Positions 1-4,931 of a DNA stretch of 5,494 nucleotides are shown in pieces. Position numbers and translations under genes: made by a program. The notes below the pieces were generated by a model. The model was not told the DNA's origin, did not search any database, and saw only the letters and a program-made list of their open reading frames with translations. Source of the stretch: Clostridia bacterium (GTDB lineage Bacteria; Bacillota; Clostridia; Oscillospirales; QAMX01); NCBI GenBank assembly GCA_017547975.1, contig JAFYNU010000406.1, positions 1-5,494 on the forward strand, written 5' to 3'. How positions within the stretch are numbered: position 1 is the stretch's first letter; each line of letters starts with the position of its first letter.

Positions 1-425
1 AAAGCGCCTGCTTCGGCACCCGTATGATCGTGGAAAACTACAAAGCCCACGGGGTTCCGGTGAACGAAATCATCGCCTGCGGGGGCATCGCCAAAAAGAA
101 CCCCCTTTTGATGCAGATCCTTTCGGACGTTTTGGGACTTCCGGTCAGGCTTGCCGCATCCGACCAGGCCACCGCCCAGGGCAGTGCCATCTGCGGCGCC
201 GTTGCCGCCGGGCGCAAAAACGGAGGATTCGACTCCCTGGAAGAGGGAGCCCTGGCTATGGGCCGCCTCTCCGACCTGGTTTATCAACCCAAGGCCGAGA
301 ATACCGCCGTTTACGACCGGCTTTACCAGGAATATGCCGCCCTGCACGACTACTTCGGCCGGGGGGAAAATAACGTGATGAAACGGCTCCGGGCCCTTTC
401 CCGGGAGGTTGGTGCCCATGACTAA
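1..425 (+). CDS. araB: Ribulokinase, C-terminal part (5' truncated)
   Basis: L-ribulokinase phosphorylates L-ribulose to L-ribulose 5-phosphate in cytosolic L-arabinose catabolism. Only the last 140 residues are present; the reading frame is open from base 3 and runs off the left edge. The fragment carries the C-terminal FGGY-kinase features: FGTRMIVENYKAHGVPVNE, then ACGGIAKKNPLLMQILSD (the GG-x-N-x-Q-x-D segment of the second actin-like domain), then ASDQATAQGSAICGAVAAG, and the ribulokinase-type tail LHDYFGRGENNVMKRL. These tails separate AraB from xylulokinase or glycerol kinase, but this is recognition from memory, not a search. The full-length family is about 550 residues, so roughly three quarters of the gene lies outside. 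The final 8 bases overlap the start of the next gene, whose ribosome binding site lies inside araB. No arabinose regulator or araA/araD is visible in the window. Confidence 0.9.
   Translation, partial: SACFGTRMIVENYKAHGVPVNEIIACGGIAKKNPLLMQILSDVLGLPVRLAASDQATAQGSAICGAVAAGRKNGGFDSLEEGALAMGRLSDLVYQPKAENTAVYDRLYQEYAALHDYFGRGENNVMKRLRALSREVGAHD
403..408 (+). promoter_or_regulatory. Ribosome binding site fixing the YitT start at 418
   Basis: GGGAGG lies 9 bases before the ATG at 418. The in-frame TTG at 409 and GTG at 412 sit too close to it to be used, so the ATG at 418 is the better start. The site lies within the araB coding sequence, which implies translation of the two genes from one message. 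Confidence 0.6.
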
Positions 426-1287
426 ACCCTCCCTGTGGCAGATTTCCAAAAAAACCGGTATCATCACTGTGGGCTGTTTCCTGTACGCCCTTTCCATCAA
501 CCTGTTTTTTGTCCCCGCCAACCTGAATACCGGCGGTCTCACCGGCATTGCCCTGATTTTCAACAGCCTATGGAAGCTTCCCGTCGGGCTTGTGGTGCTC
601 ATTCTAAATCTGCCGGTGATTCTGCTTGCCATCCGCTTCATCGGGTTCCGTTACATTGTGTGGACGCTGTACTCCACGGTGGTATCCTCCCTGCTCATCG
701 ACCTGACGGTTCCCCTGGCGGGTATGCTCCCCCTGGGAGAAAACGATTCTCTGCTCTTCTGTATTTTTGGCGGGGTAGTCTGTGGGGTGGGTCTTGGCAT
801 GGTTTTCACCCAGGATGCCTCCACCGGAGGTACCGATGTGATCAGCCGGTTGGTACAGTTGGTTTTCCCCCACATGACCATGGGTCGGTTGATGCTGATT
901 TGCGACCTGATCATTGTGGTTGCAGGTGCTCTGGTATTGGGAAACCCCATCATTGCCCTCTACTCCATTGTTGCCATCTACCTTTCCTCCGGCGCCATCG
1001 ACACGGTTCTCTACGGTTTGGAAAAAAGTCAAATGGCTACCATTGTCACCACCCGGGGCGACCAGGTCTGTTCCCGTCTTTTGGAGGAACTGAACCGGGG
1101 TGTCACCCGCATTCCCTCCCTGGGCGGGTACAGCGGAAGCGAAAATGAAACCCTGCTCTGCGCTATTTCCGCCCGGCAGATGTCCAAGGTACAGTCGATT
1201 ATAAGCGAGATTGACCCCACTGCCTTCGTCATCTTTTCCCCGGTACACGACATTATGGGGGATGGTTTCCCCATGCGATTCAAATAA
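418..1287 (+). CDS. YitT family membrane protein (DUF2179 C-terminal domain)
   Basis: This is a 289-residue integral membrane protein of the YitT/YvjA family, whose usual length is about 280-290 residues. The physiological role of the family is not established. Hydrophobic segments lie at about residues 14-32, 38-51, 54-75, 78-103, 111-131, 158-174 and 177-200. Family landmarks are ANLNTGGLTGIAL (34-46) and QDASTGGTDVISRL (132-145). From about residue 203 the protein turns soluble and matches the DUF2179 domain layout (MATIVTTRGDQV, GYSGSENETLLCAIS, IDPTAFVIFSPVHDIMGDGF), a small alpha/beta domain thought to face the cytoplasm. The ATG at 418 overlaps the araB stop by 8 bases (ATGACTAA) and trmB follows 21 bases after the stop, so co-transcription with both is likely. 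Nothing in the sequence ties it to arabinose specifically; neighbours in such tight clusters are not always related in function. Confidence 0.88.
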   Translation: MTKPSLWQISKKTGIITVGCFLYALSINLFFVPANLNTGGLTGIALIFNSLWKLPVGLVVLILNLPVILLAIRFIGFRYIVWTLYSTVVSSLLIDLTVPLAGMLPLGENDSLLFCIFGGVVCGVGLGMVFTQDASTGGTDVISRLVQLVFPHMTMGRLMLICDLIIVVAGALVLGNPIIALYSIVAIYLSSGAIDTVLYGLEKSQMATIVTTRGDQVCSRLLEELNRGVTRIPSLGGYSGSENETLLCAISARQMSKVQSIISEIDPTAFVIFSPVHDIMGDGFPMRFK

Positions 1288-1308
1288 TCATACAAAGGAC
1301 GAAATACT

Positions 1309-1953
1309 ATGTCTGTCAGAATGCGTAAAAAGAAAAATATTGGCCCCCGGCTGGAGGCCTGCTCCCCTCTGATGGTGGAGAATCCGGCTGAGTTGAAGGG
1401 CAAATGGCGTGAGTTTTTGAAATGCGACAAGCTCATGCTGGAAATCGGTTGCGGCAAGGGTAAGTTCACCCTGGGTACCGCCCTGCAAAATCCCGACCGA
1501 GGGCTCATCGCCCTGGAACGGGTATCCGAAGCCATCGTCATGGCCGCCGAAAAAGCCATGGCCGAGGGAGTCACCAACGTGCGCTACGTCATTGGGGACG
1601 CTGCCAATCTTGCAGAGTTCTTCGCCCCCGGAGAGCTGGACCGCATCTACATCAATTTCTGCGATCCCTGGGTGAAGAAAAAGCATGCCAAACGCCGTTT
1701 GGTTTACCGGGATTTCCTGAAAACCTACGCCGGCCTTCTGACCGAAGACGGGGAGATCTTCTTCAAAACCGATAACCGCCTCCTTTTCGACTTCGCCCTG
1801 GAGGAAATCGCCGTTTCCGACTTTATTGCCGAAAACATTTGCTACGACCTGGCCGCCAGCGGAATGCCCAACATCACCACCGAATACGAAGAAAAATTCA
1901 TGGCTTTGGGCACGCCCATCAACCGTGTCGAAATGAAAAAGAAGAAAATCTGA
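1309..1953 (+). CDS. trmB: tRNA (guanine-N7-)-methyltransferase
   Basis: TrmB transfers a methyl group from S-adenosylmethionine to N7 of G46 in the variable loop of tRNAs. The 214-residue protein has the full domain order: a basic N-terminus (RMRKKKN, residues 4-10), SAM-binding motif I LEIGCGKGKF (44-53), the acidic residue closing strand 2 in IALER (E70), GDAANL (96-101), the family signature INFCDPWVKKKHAKRRL (115-131), FFKTDN, and the C-terminal TEYEEKFMALGTPINR tRNA/SAM-site segment. The length is normal for bacterial TrmB. One deviation is visible: the signature usually reads DPWPKKRH, and here V122 replaces the second proline. The start at 1309 is supported by AAAGGA at 1294-1299, 9 bases upstream. 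The gene has no promoter of its own in the 21-base gap and probably rides on the araB-yitT transcript. No convincing terminator follows the stop. Confidence 0.95.
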   Translation: MSVRMRKKKNIGPRLEACSPLMVENPAELKGKWREFLKCDKLMLEIGCGKGKFTLGTALQNPDRGLIALERVSEAIVMAAEKAMAEGVTNVRYVIGDAANLAEFFAPGELDRIYINFCDPWVKKKHAKRRLVYRDFLKTYAGLLTEDGEIFFKTDNRLLFDFALEEIAVSDFIAENICYDLAASGMPNITTEYEEKFMALGTPINRVEMKKKKI

Positions 1954-1982
1954 CATAGTTGCCTGAATTTATTCTCTTTTGC

Positions 1983-2011
1983 TTGCAAATTCCAAGATTT
2001 TATGGTATGAT
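1983..2011 (+). promoter_or_regulatory. Sigma-A-like extended -10 promoter for asp23-fakA
   Basis: A -35 element TTGCAA (1983-1988) and a -10 element TATGAT (2006-2011) are separated by 17 bases, and TGG directly precedes the -10, giving the extended -10 motif TGnTATGAT. The predicted start of transcription is near 2018, giving a leader of about 73 bases before the ATG at 2091. It lies in the only sizeable gap before the asp23-fakA unit and in the right orientation. The -35 is the second half of a small inverted repeat, TTTGC-TT-GCAAA (1978-1989). Confidence 0.7.
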
Positions 2012-2090
2012 AAGTTGACAATTCACAAACTGAAGTCAATATAAAAAAATCTGTTCTTCCCACCAAGCGGAAAAAGAAAGGAAGACCATT

Positions 2091-2450
2091 ATGAAAATCA
2101 GTAACAACCTTGGGAGCATCATCCTTCCCAATGATTGTATCGCCTCCATCTGCGGTTATGCCGCTTCCCGTTGCTTCGGCGTTAAGGGTATTGTCTCCCG
2201 CAACGTTTCGGACGGTCTGATGCAGCTTCTGGGTGTCAAAAACATGTCCCGGGGCGTGAAGATCACCCACAACGACAAGGGCATTCACATCGAACTGCAC
2301 ATCGCCTGCTGCCACGGTATCAATATGACCACCGTTGCCACCTCCATCATGGACGAGGTTAAGTTTGTGGTGGAACATGACACCGGCATCCGGGTCACCG
2401 GAGTGGACGTGTGCATCGACTACGTGGATACCTCCGACGAAGAGGAATAA
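2091..2450 (+). CDS. Asp23/Gls24 family envelope stress response protein (YloU-like)
   Basis: This 119-residue protein has the size and sequence pattern of the Asp23/Gls24 family (DUF322). In B. subtilis the family member YloU is encoded directly upstream of yloV (fakA), exactly as here. Family members are small cytosolic or membrane-associated proteins linked to cell envelope stress; a precise biochemical role is not known. Recognisable blocks are the N-terminal IASICGYAASRCFGVKGI (17-34), RGVKI (54-58), and HGINMTTVATSIMDEVKFVV (75-94) followed by TGIRVTGVDVCIDYV. It ends in an acidic tail, SDEEE. It is unusually cysteine-rich for the family pattern I know (C16, C21, C28, C73, C74, C108), with a CC pair where an aliphatic strand is expected. 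The start is supported by GAAAGGAAG (2076-2084), 6 bases before the ATG. fakA follows 20 bases after the stop, so the two are almost certainly co-transcribed. Confidence 0.88.
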   Translation: MKISNNLGSIILPNDCIASICGYAASRCFGVKGIVSRNVSDGLMQLLGVKNMSRGVKITHNDKGIHIELHIACCHGINMTTVATSIMDEVKFVVEHDTGIRVTGVDVCIDYVDTSDEEE

Positions 2451-2455
2451 GGAGC

Positions 2456-2463
2456 AAGAAGGG
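2456..2463 (+). promoter_or_regulatory. Ribosome binding site fixing the fakA start at 2471
   Basis: AAGAAGGG ends 7 bases before the ATG at 2471. A stronger AAGGAG at 2449-2454 overlaps the asp23 stop codon but is 16 bases away, too far for normal use. The frame stays open upstream into asp23, but only the ATG at 2471 is preceded by a Shine-Dalgarno-like sequence and begins where FakA homologues begin. Confidence 0.5.
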
Positions 2464-2470
2464 TAAAACT

Positions 2471-4114
2471 ATGGAATACAAAACCATCAGCGGCGTGGAA
2501 TTTGCCGGCATGATCGTTGCCTCCGCCGCCATGATCGAAAAGAATAAGAATGGGCTCAATGAGCTGAACGTCTTCCCGGTTCCCGATGGGGACACCGGCA
2601 CCAACATGGCCATGACCATCATGGCCGCCGCCGACCTGTTTGCCGCCGCTCCGGTGGAAACCAGCCTGACCGACGTGGCCGGCAAGGCCGCCTCCGCCCT
2701 GCTCCGGGGTGCCCGGGGTAACTCCGGCGTCATCATGTCCCTCCTGTTCCGGGGCATGTCCAAGAGCCTGAAGGGCAAGAAGGAAGCAACCAGCAAGGAA
2801 TTCGCCGCCGCCATGAAGGCCGGTGTGGAAGCCGCCTACGGTGCGGTCATGAAGCCCGCAGAAGGCACCGTGTTGACCGTTTCCCGCAAGGCTGCCGAAA
2901 AGGCCATGGAAATCTGCGACACCGAGGAAGATATCCTTGCTCTGATCATCGAAGCCAAAAAGGCCGCTGACGAAGCTCTGGCCCTGACCCCCACCCAGAA
3001 CCCCGTGCTGGCCAAGGCCGGCGTGGTGGATGCCGGCGGACAGGGGTATTGCTACATTCTGGATGGCTTCATCGCCTCCCTTCAGGGCGAAAAGATCGAA
3101 CTGGTGGCCACCGCCGAAACCACCAGTGCCTTTGAAATGTTCGACACCGAAGATATCCAGTTTGCCTACTGCACCGAATTCCTCATCAACAAGGCCGACG
3201 CCGAAAAATCCGCCCTGCCCCTGCGGGCCTATCTGGAATCCATCGGCGACTGCGTTGTGGTGGTGGATGACGAAGAGATCGTGAAGGTTCACGTTCACTC
3301 CAACAACCCCGGCAAGGTCCTGGAGGAAGCCCTGACCTACGGCTCCCTTTCCAAGATCAAGATTGAGAATATGAAGGAACAGCACACCGAAAAGCTGGTG
3401 GAAACCGGCATGGCGGAAGAAACCCCTGCCGCCCCGGCTGAGGAAGTGCTGACCGAAGATTTCGGTTTCGTTTCGGTTGCCGCCGGCGAGGGCATTGCCG
3501 AAGTATTCCGGGATCTGGGCGTTTCCAACCTGGTGGAAGGCGGTCAGACCATGAACCCCTCCACCGCCGACATTCTGGCCGAAATCGAAAAGGTCCACGC
3601 CAGAACCGTCTTCGTTCTGCCCAACAACAAGAATATCGAGCTCGCCGCCCGTCAGACCGTTTCCCTTGTGGAAAACAAGCGCGTGGTGGTTCTTGGCACC
3701 CACTCCATTCCCCAGGGCATTTCGGCCATGCTGGTGTTCGAACCCACCGCCTCCGCCGACGAAAACATCGAAGCCATGAAGGAAGCCATCGGCGCCGTCC
3801 GTTCGGGCAGTATTACCTACGCCGCCCGCAATTCGGTGTTTGAAGGCAACGAAATTCTGGAAGGCGACATTCTGGCTCTTTCGGAAAACAAGGTCTGCGC
3901 CATTGCCAAAAACATTCCCGACGCTGTGGATTCCATGCTGAATGCCACCGGCAGCGGTGAAAACGGCATCATCACCATCTTCTACGGCGAAGACGTGGCC
4001 GAAGCCGATGCGGAAGCCGTTCAGGCCCAGACCCAGGCAAAGTATCCCGATGCGGAAGTCAGCCTGGTATACGGCGGCCAGCCCATCTACTACTATCTGG
4101 TATCTGTGGAATGA
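2471..4114 (+). CDS. fakA: Fatty acid kinase ATP-binding subunit FakA (YloV, DAK/DegV type)
   Basis: FakA phosphorylates fatty acids held by a FakB (DegV) binding protein, giving acyl-phosphate for phospholipid synthesis from exogenous fatty acids. It acts in the cytosol. The 547-residue protein has the normal length and three-part layout. The N-terminal DhaL-like kinase domain (about 1-205) contains NVFPVPDGDTGTNM (33-46) with D39 and D41 as the expected magnesium ligands, LLRGARGNSGVIMS (77-90) and AGVVDAGGQGY (183-193). The middle domain contains YCTEFLI (233-239) and VHVHSNNPG (273-281); C234, H274 and H276 correspond, as I recall the S. aureus structure, to zinc ligands. After an Ala/Pro/Glu linker (about 315-325), the C-terminal DegV-like domain has GGQTMNPST (357-365) and LPNNKN (383-388). 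Codon use is strongly biased to GCC, GGC, AAG and GAA, suggesting good expression. No fakB is present in the window; FakB proteins are commonly encoded elsewhere. Confidence 0.95.
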   Translation: MEYKTISGVEFAGMIVASAAMIEKNKNGLNELNVFPVPDGDTGTNMAMTIMAAADLFAAAPVETSLTDVAGKAASALLRGARGNSGVIMSLLFRGMSKSLKGKKEATSKEFAAAMKAGVEAAYGAVMKPAEGTVLTVSRKAAEKAMEICDTEEDILALIIEAKKAADEALALTPTQNPVLAKAGVVDAGGQGYCYILDGFIASLQGEKIELVATAETTSAFEMFDTEDIQFAYCTEFLINKADAEKSALPLRAYLESIGDCVVVVDDEEIVKVHVHSNNPGKVLEEALTYGSLSKIKIENMKEQHTEKLVETGMAEETPAAPAEEVLTEDFGFVSVAAGEGIAEVFRDLGVSNLVEGGQTMNPSTADILAEIEKVHARTVFVLPNNKNIELAARQTVSLVENKRVVVLGTHSIPQGISAMLVFEPTASADENIEAMKEAIGAVRSGSITYAARNSVFEGNEILEGDILALSENKVCAIAKNIPDAVDSMLNATGSGENGIITIFYGEDVAEADAEAVQAQTQAKYPDAEVSLVYGGQPIYYYLVSVE

Positions 4115-4218
4115 ACAAGCGCCCCTCCTATTCGACGGGTACCCGCATTATCGCCCTGGTTCTTGCGGTTCTCCTGTTCCTCGGTGTGTTTACCTACGCC
4201 GTAGGCTCGATTTTTTAA
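4111..4218 (+). CDS. 35-residue single-pass membrane microprotein coupled to fakA
   Basis: This short open frame starts with an ATG that overlaps the fakA stop codon (ATGA, 4111-4114) and ends with TAA 12 bases before the terminator stem. The peptide has a basic, polar N-terminus (K3, R4, R12; PSYSTGT at 5-11) and one hydrophobic helix from about residue 13 to 34 (IIALVLAVLLFLGVF plus TYAVGSIF), so a membrane protein with its N-terminus inside is predicted. There is no Shine-Dalgarno sequence of its own; the ATGA overlap points to translational coupling to fakA. I do not recognise a family with certainty. The layout resembles tiny Firmicute membrane proteins such as Prli42, the stressosome anchor of Listeria (about 31 residues, basic N-terminus and one helix), but the sequence likeness is weak and could be generic. 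The filling of the space between the fakA stop and the terminator is the main argument that it is a gene. Confidence 0.6.
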   Translation: MNKRPSYSTGTRIIALVLAVLLFLGVFTYAVGSIF

Positions 4219-4230
4219 GTACATCCATCC

Positions 4231-4258
4231 AAAGCCACCGGATCCCCGGTGGCTTTTT
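4231..4258 (+). terminator. Intrinsic terminator of the asp23-fakA-microprotein unit
   Basis: A perfect 11-base-pair stem, AAAGCCACCGG (4231-4241) with CCGGTGGCTTT (4246-4256), encloses a 4-base loop ATCC and runs into a T tract at 4254-4258. It begins 12 bases after the microprotein stop. The 28 bases between it and the kinase start contain a ribosome binding site but no evident promoter. Confidence 0.92.
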
Positions 4259-4286
4259 GCCCCTTTATGAGAAAGGAGGCTTCTGA

Positions 4287-4754
4287 ATGGCAAAACTGAT
4301 TCTGATTTGCGGAAAGCTCTGCTCCGGCAAGACTACCTACGCCAAAACCCTCCCCGCCGTCCCCCTGTCGGTGGACGAATTGATGCTTACCCTGCTGGAT
4401 CCCTACCTCGGGGATCTGCACGAGGTCTACGCCGCCCGGGCCAAAGCCTACCTGCTCCAAAAAACGGAGGAGCTCCTGGCAAACGGGGTGGACGTGGTTC
4501 TCGACTGGGGCTTTTGGAAAGCCGCCGAGCGAAGGGCCATCCGGGATCGGTTTATGGGGTTTGGCTACGCCGTGGAGCTCCACTACCTTTCGCTTCCCGA
4601 CGCCCTTTGGGAAGCCCGCATCCAAGCGCGAAACGCCGCCGTCCTTCGGGGGGAGGTACAGGCCTACCAGGTGGACGAAAACCTGCGGCATAAGTTTGAG
4701 GCCATGTTCGAAACCCCGGGAGAGGGGGAAATTGACGTTTTGATTGCGATTTGA
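4287..4754 (+). CDS. Small P-loop kinase/ATPase of the AAA_33/zeta-toxin-like type, substrate unknown
   Basis: This is a 155-residue protein with a P-loop near its N-terminus, LILICGKLCSGKTTYAK, where G9-x4-GKT (9-16) is the Walker A motif. PLSVDEL follows, with D30 in the position of the catalytic base of small P-loop phosphotransferases. VVLDWGFW (70-77) fits the second core strand, and an arginine-rich segment (R82, R83, R86, R88) is followed by the HYLSLPDALWEARIQARN block, where R111 and R115 could serve a lid. This pattern is shared by polynucleotide kinases, chloramphenicol phosphotransferase, zeta toxins and many uncharacterised ATP-binding proteins; I cannot name the substrate. The start is well supported by AAAGGAGG at 4272-4279, 7 bases before the ATG. 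It sits after a strong terminator with no evident promoter in between, so it depends on read-through or on a promoter I cannot see. No small antitoxin-like gene is adjacent, which argues against a classical zeta toxin-antitoxin pair. Confidence 0.82.
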   Translation: MAKLILICGKLCSGKTTYAKTLPAVPLSVDELMLTLLDPYLGDLHEVYAARAKAYLLQKTEELLANGVDVVLDWGFWKAAERRAIRDRFMGFGYAVELHYLSLPDALWEARIQARNAAVLRGEVQAYQVDENLRHKFEAMFETPGEGEIDVLIAI

Positions 4755-4781
4755 CATACAGGAGGTGTTGCTTTTTATAAT
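4751..4781 (+). promoter_or_regulatory. Candidate promoter at the kinase stop codon
   Basis: TTGACA (4751-4756) and TATAAT (4776-4781) both match the sigma-A consensus perfectly, but the spacing is 19 bases instead of the ideal 17. The -35 overlaps the kinase TGA stop. It points into a gap of about 150 bases that ends in a terminator and holds no convincing gene. The spacing could make it weak, dependent on an activator, or simply fortuitous in an AT-rich gap. Confidence 0.45.
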
Positions 4782-4787
4782 TTTCCA

Positions 4788-4931
4788 AATGCTGGACGGC
4801 ATCCTCTTCAAACTGAAAGCCCCCCTTTGATTTTTCCTTTCTTGCGGAATACCAGGCCAAATACGTCAACCAATGCAATCAGCTCTAATCAAAAAAACTG
4901 CTGTTACCCATCCGGGCAACAGCAGTTTTTT
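4788..4931 (+). ncRNA. Possible small RNA between an orphan promoter and a terminator
   Basis: If the candidate promoter at 4751-4781 is active, transcription would begin near 4788 and end at the hairpin at 4891-4931, giving an RNA of about 140 bases. The interval contains no convincing protein gene: the only ATG-started frame (4789-4830) codes for 13 residues and has no properly spaced ribosome binding site. I do not recognise a known RNA family, and apart from the terminator only short possible stems are visible (TCAAA at 4808-4812 with TTTGA at 4826-4830, or the nested AAAG with CTTT). The alternative is that this is just the 3' untranslated region of the kinase gene. Confidence 0.25.
4891..4931. 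terminator. Bidirectional intrinsic terminator between the kinase region and secA
   Basis: ACTGCTGTT (4897-4905) pairs with AACAGCAGT (4918-4926). After one A/C mismatch the stem continues as CCC (4907-4909) with GGG (4914-4916), closing a 4-base loop. A run of A (4891-4897) precedes and a run of T (4926-4931) follows, so the hairpin has a U tract when read from either strand. It serves the convergent secA gene on the minus strand, whose TGA stop overlaps its edge, and any plus-strand transcript from the kinase side. Confidence 0.9.

Noticed and set aside
604..1248. Minus-strand open frame of 214 codons opposite the YitT gene
   Set aside because: Its translation shows no recognisable motif and is rich in Gly, Asn and Gln as expected for antisense of a membrane protein gene. 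The plus-strand protein is clearly real.
1288..1956. Minus-strand open frame of 222 codons opposite trmB
   Set aside because: It almost exactly covers trmB, whose catalytic motifs are intact. No ribosome binding site or family pattern was seen on the minus strand.
1937..1980. Possible terminator after trmB
   Set aside because: AAAAGAAGAAAA and the later TTTATTCTCTTTT are only loosely complementary, AT-only and far apart, with no GC core. Not a credible intrinsic terminator.
2411..2470. Longer N-terminus for FakA
   Set aside because: The extra 20 residues overlap asp23, are Arg/Lys-rich, and lack a ribosome binding site. The ATG at 2471 matches the usual start of the family.
2420..3703. Long minus-strand open frame of 427 codons opposite fakA
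   Set aside because: It mirrors the GC-rich codon pattern of fakA, has a Gly/His/Val-rich low-complexity translation, and fakA on the other strand has full family motifs. It is an antisense shadow.
4287..4830. Zeta-type toxin-antitoxin module
   Set aside because: The kinase has the P-loop and Asp of that wider fold group, but there is no antitoxin-like gene on either side and its size and motifs fit generic small P-loop kinases equally well.
4552..4878. Minus-strand open frame of 108 codons covering the kinase 3' end and the gap
   Set aside because: The part in the gap reads rather protein-like (GGFQFEEDAVQHLENY), so I considered a decayed gene. But it starts with TTG after a weak site, runs antisense into the kinase and becomes Pro/Arg-rich there. 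It could be a remnant, but nothing supports it.
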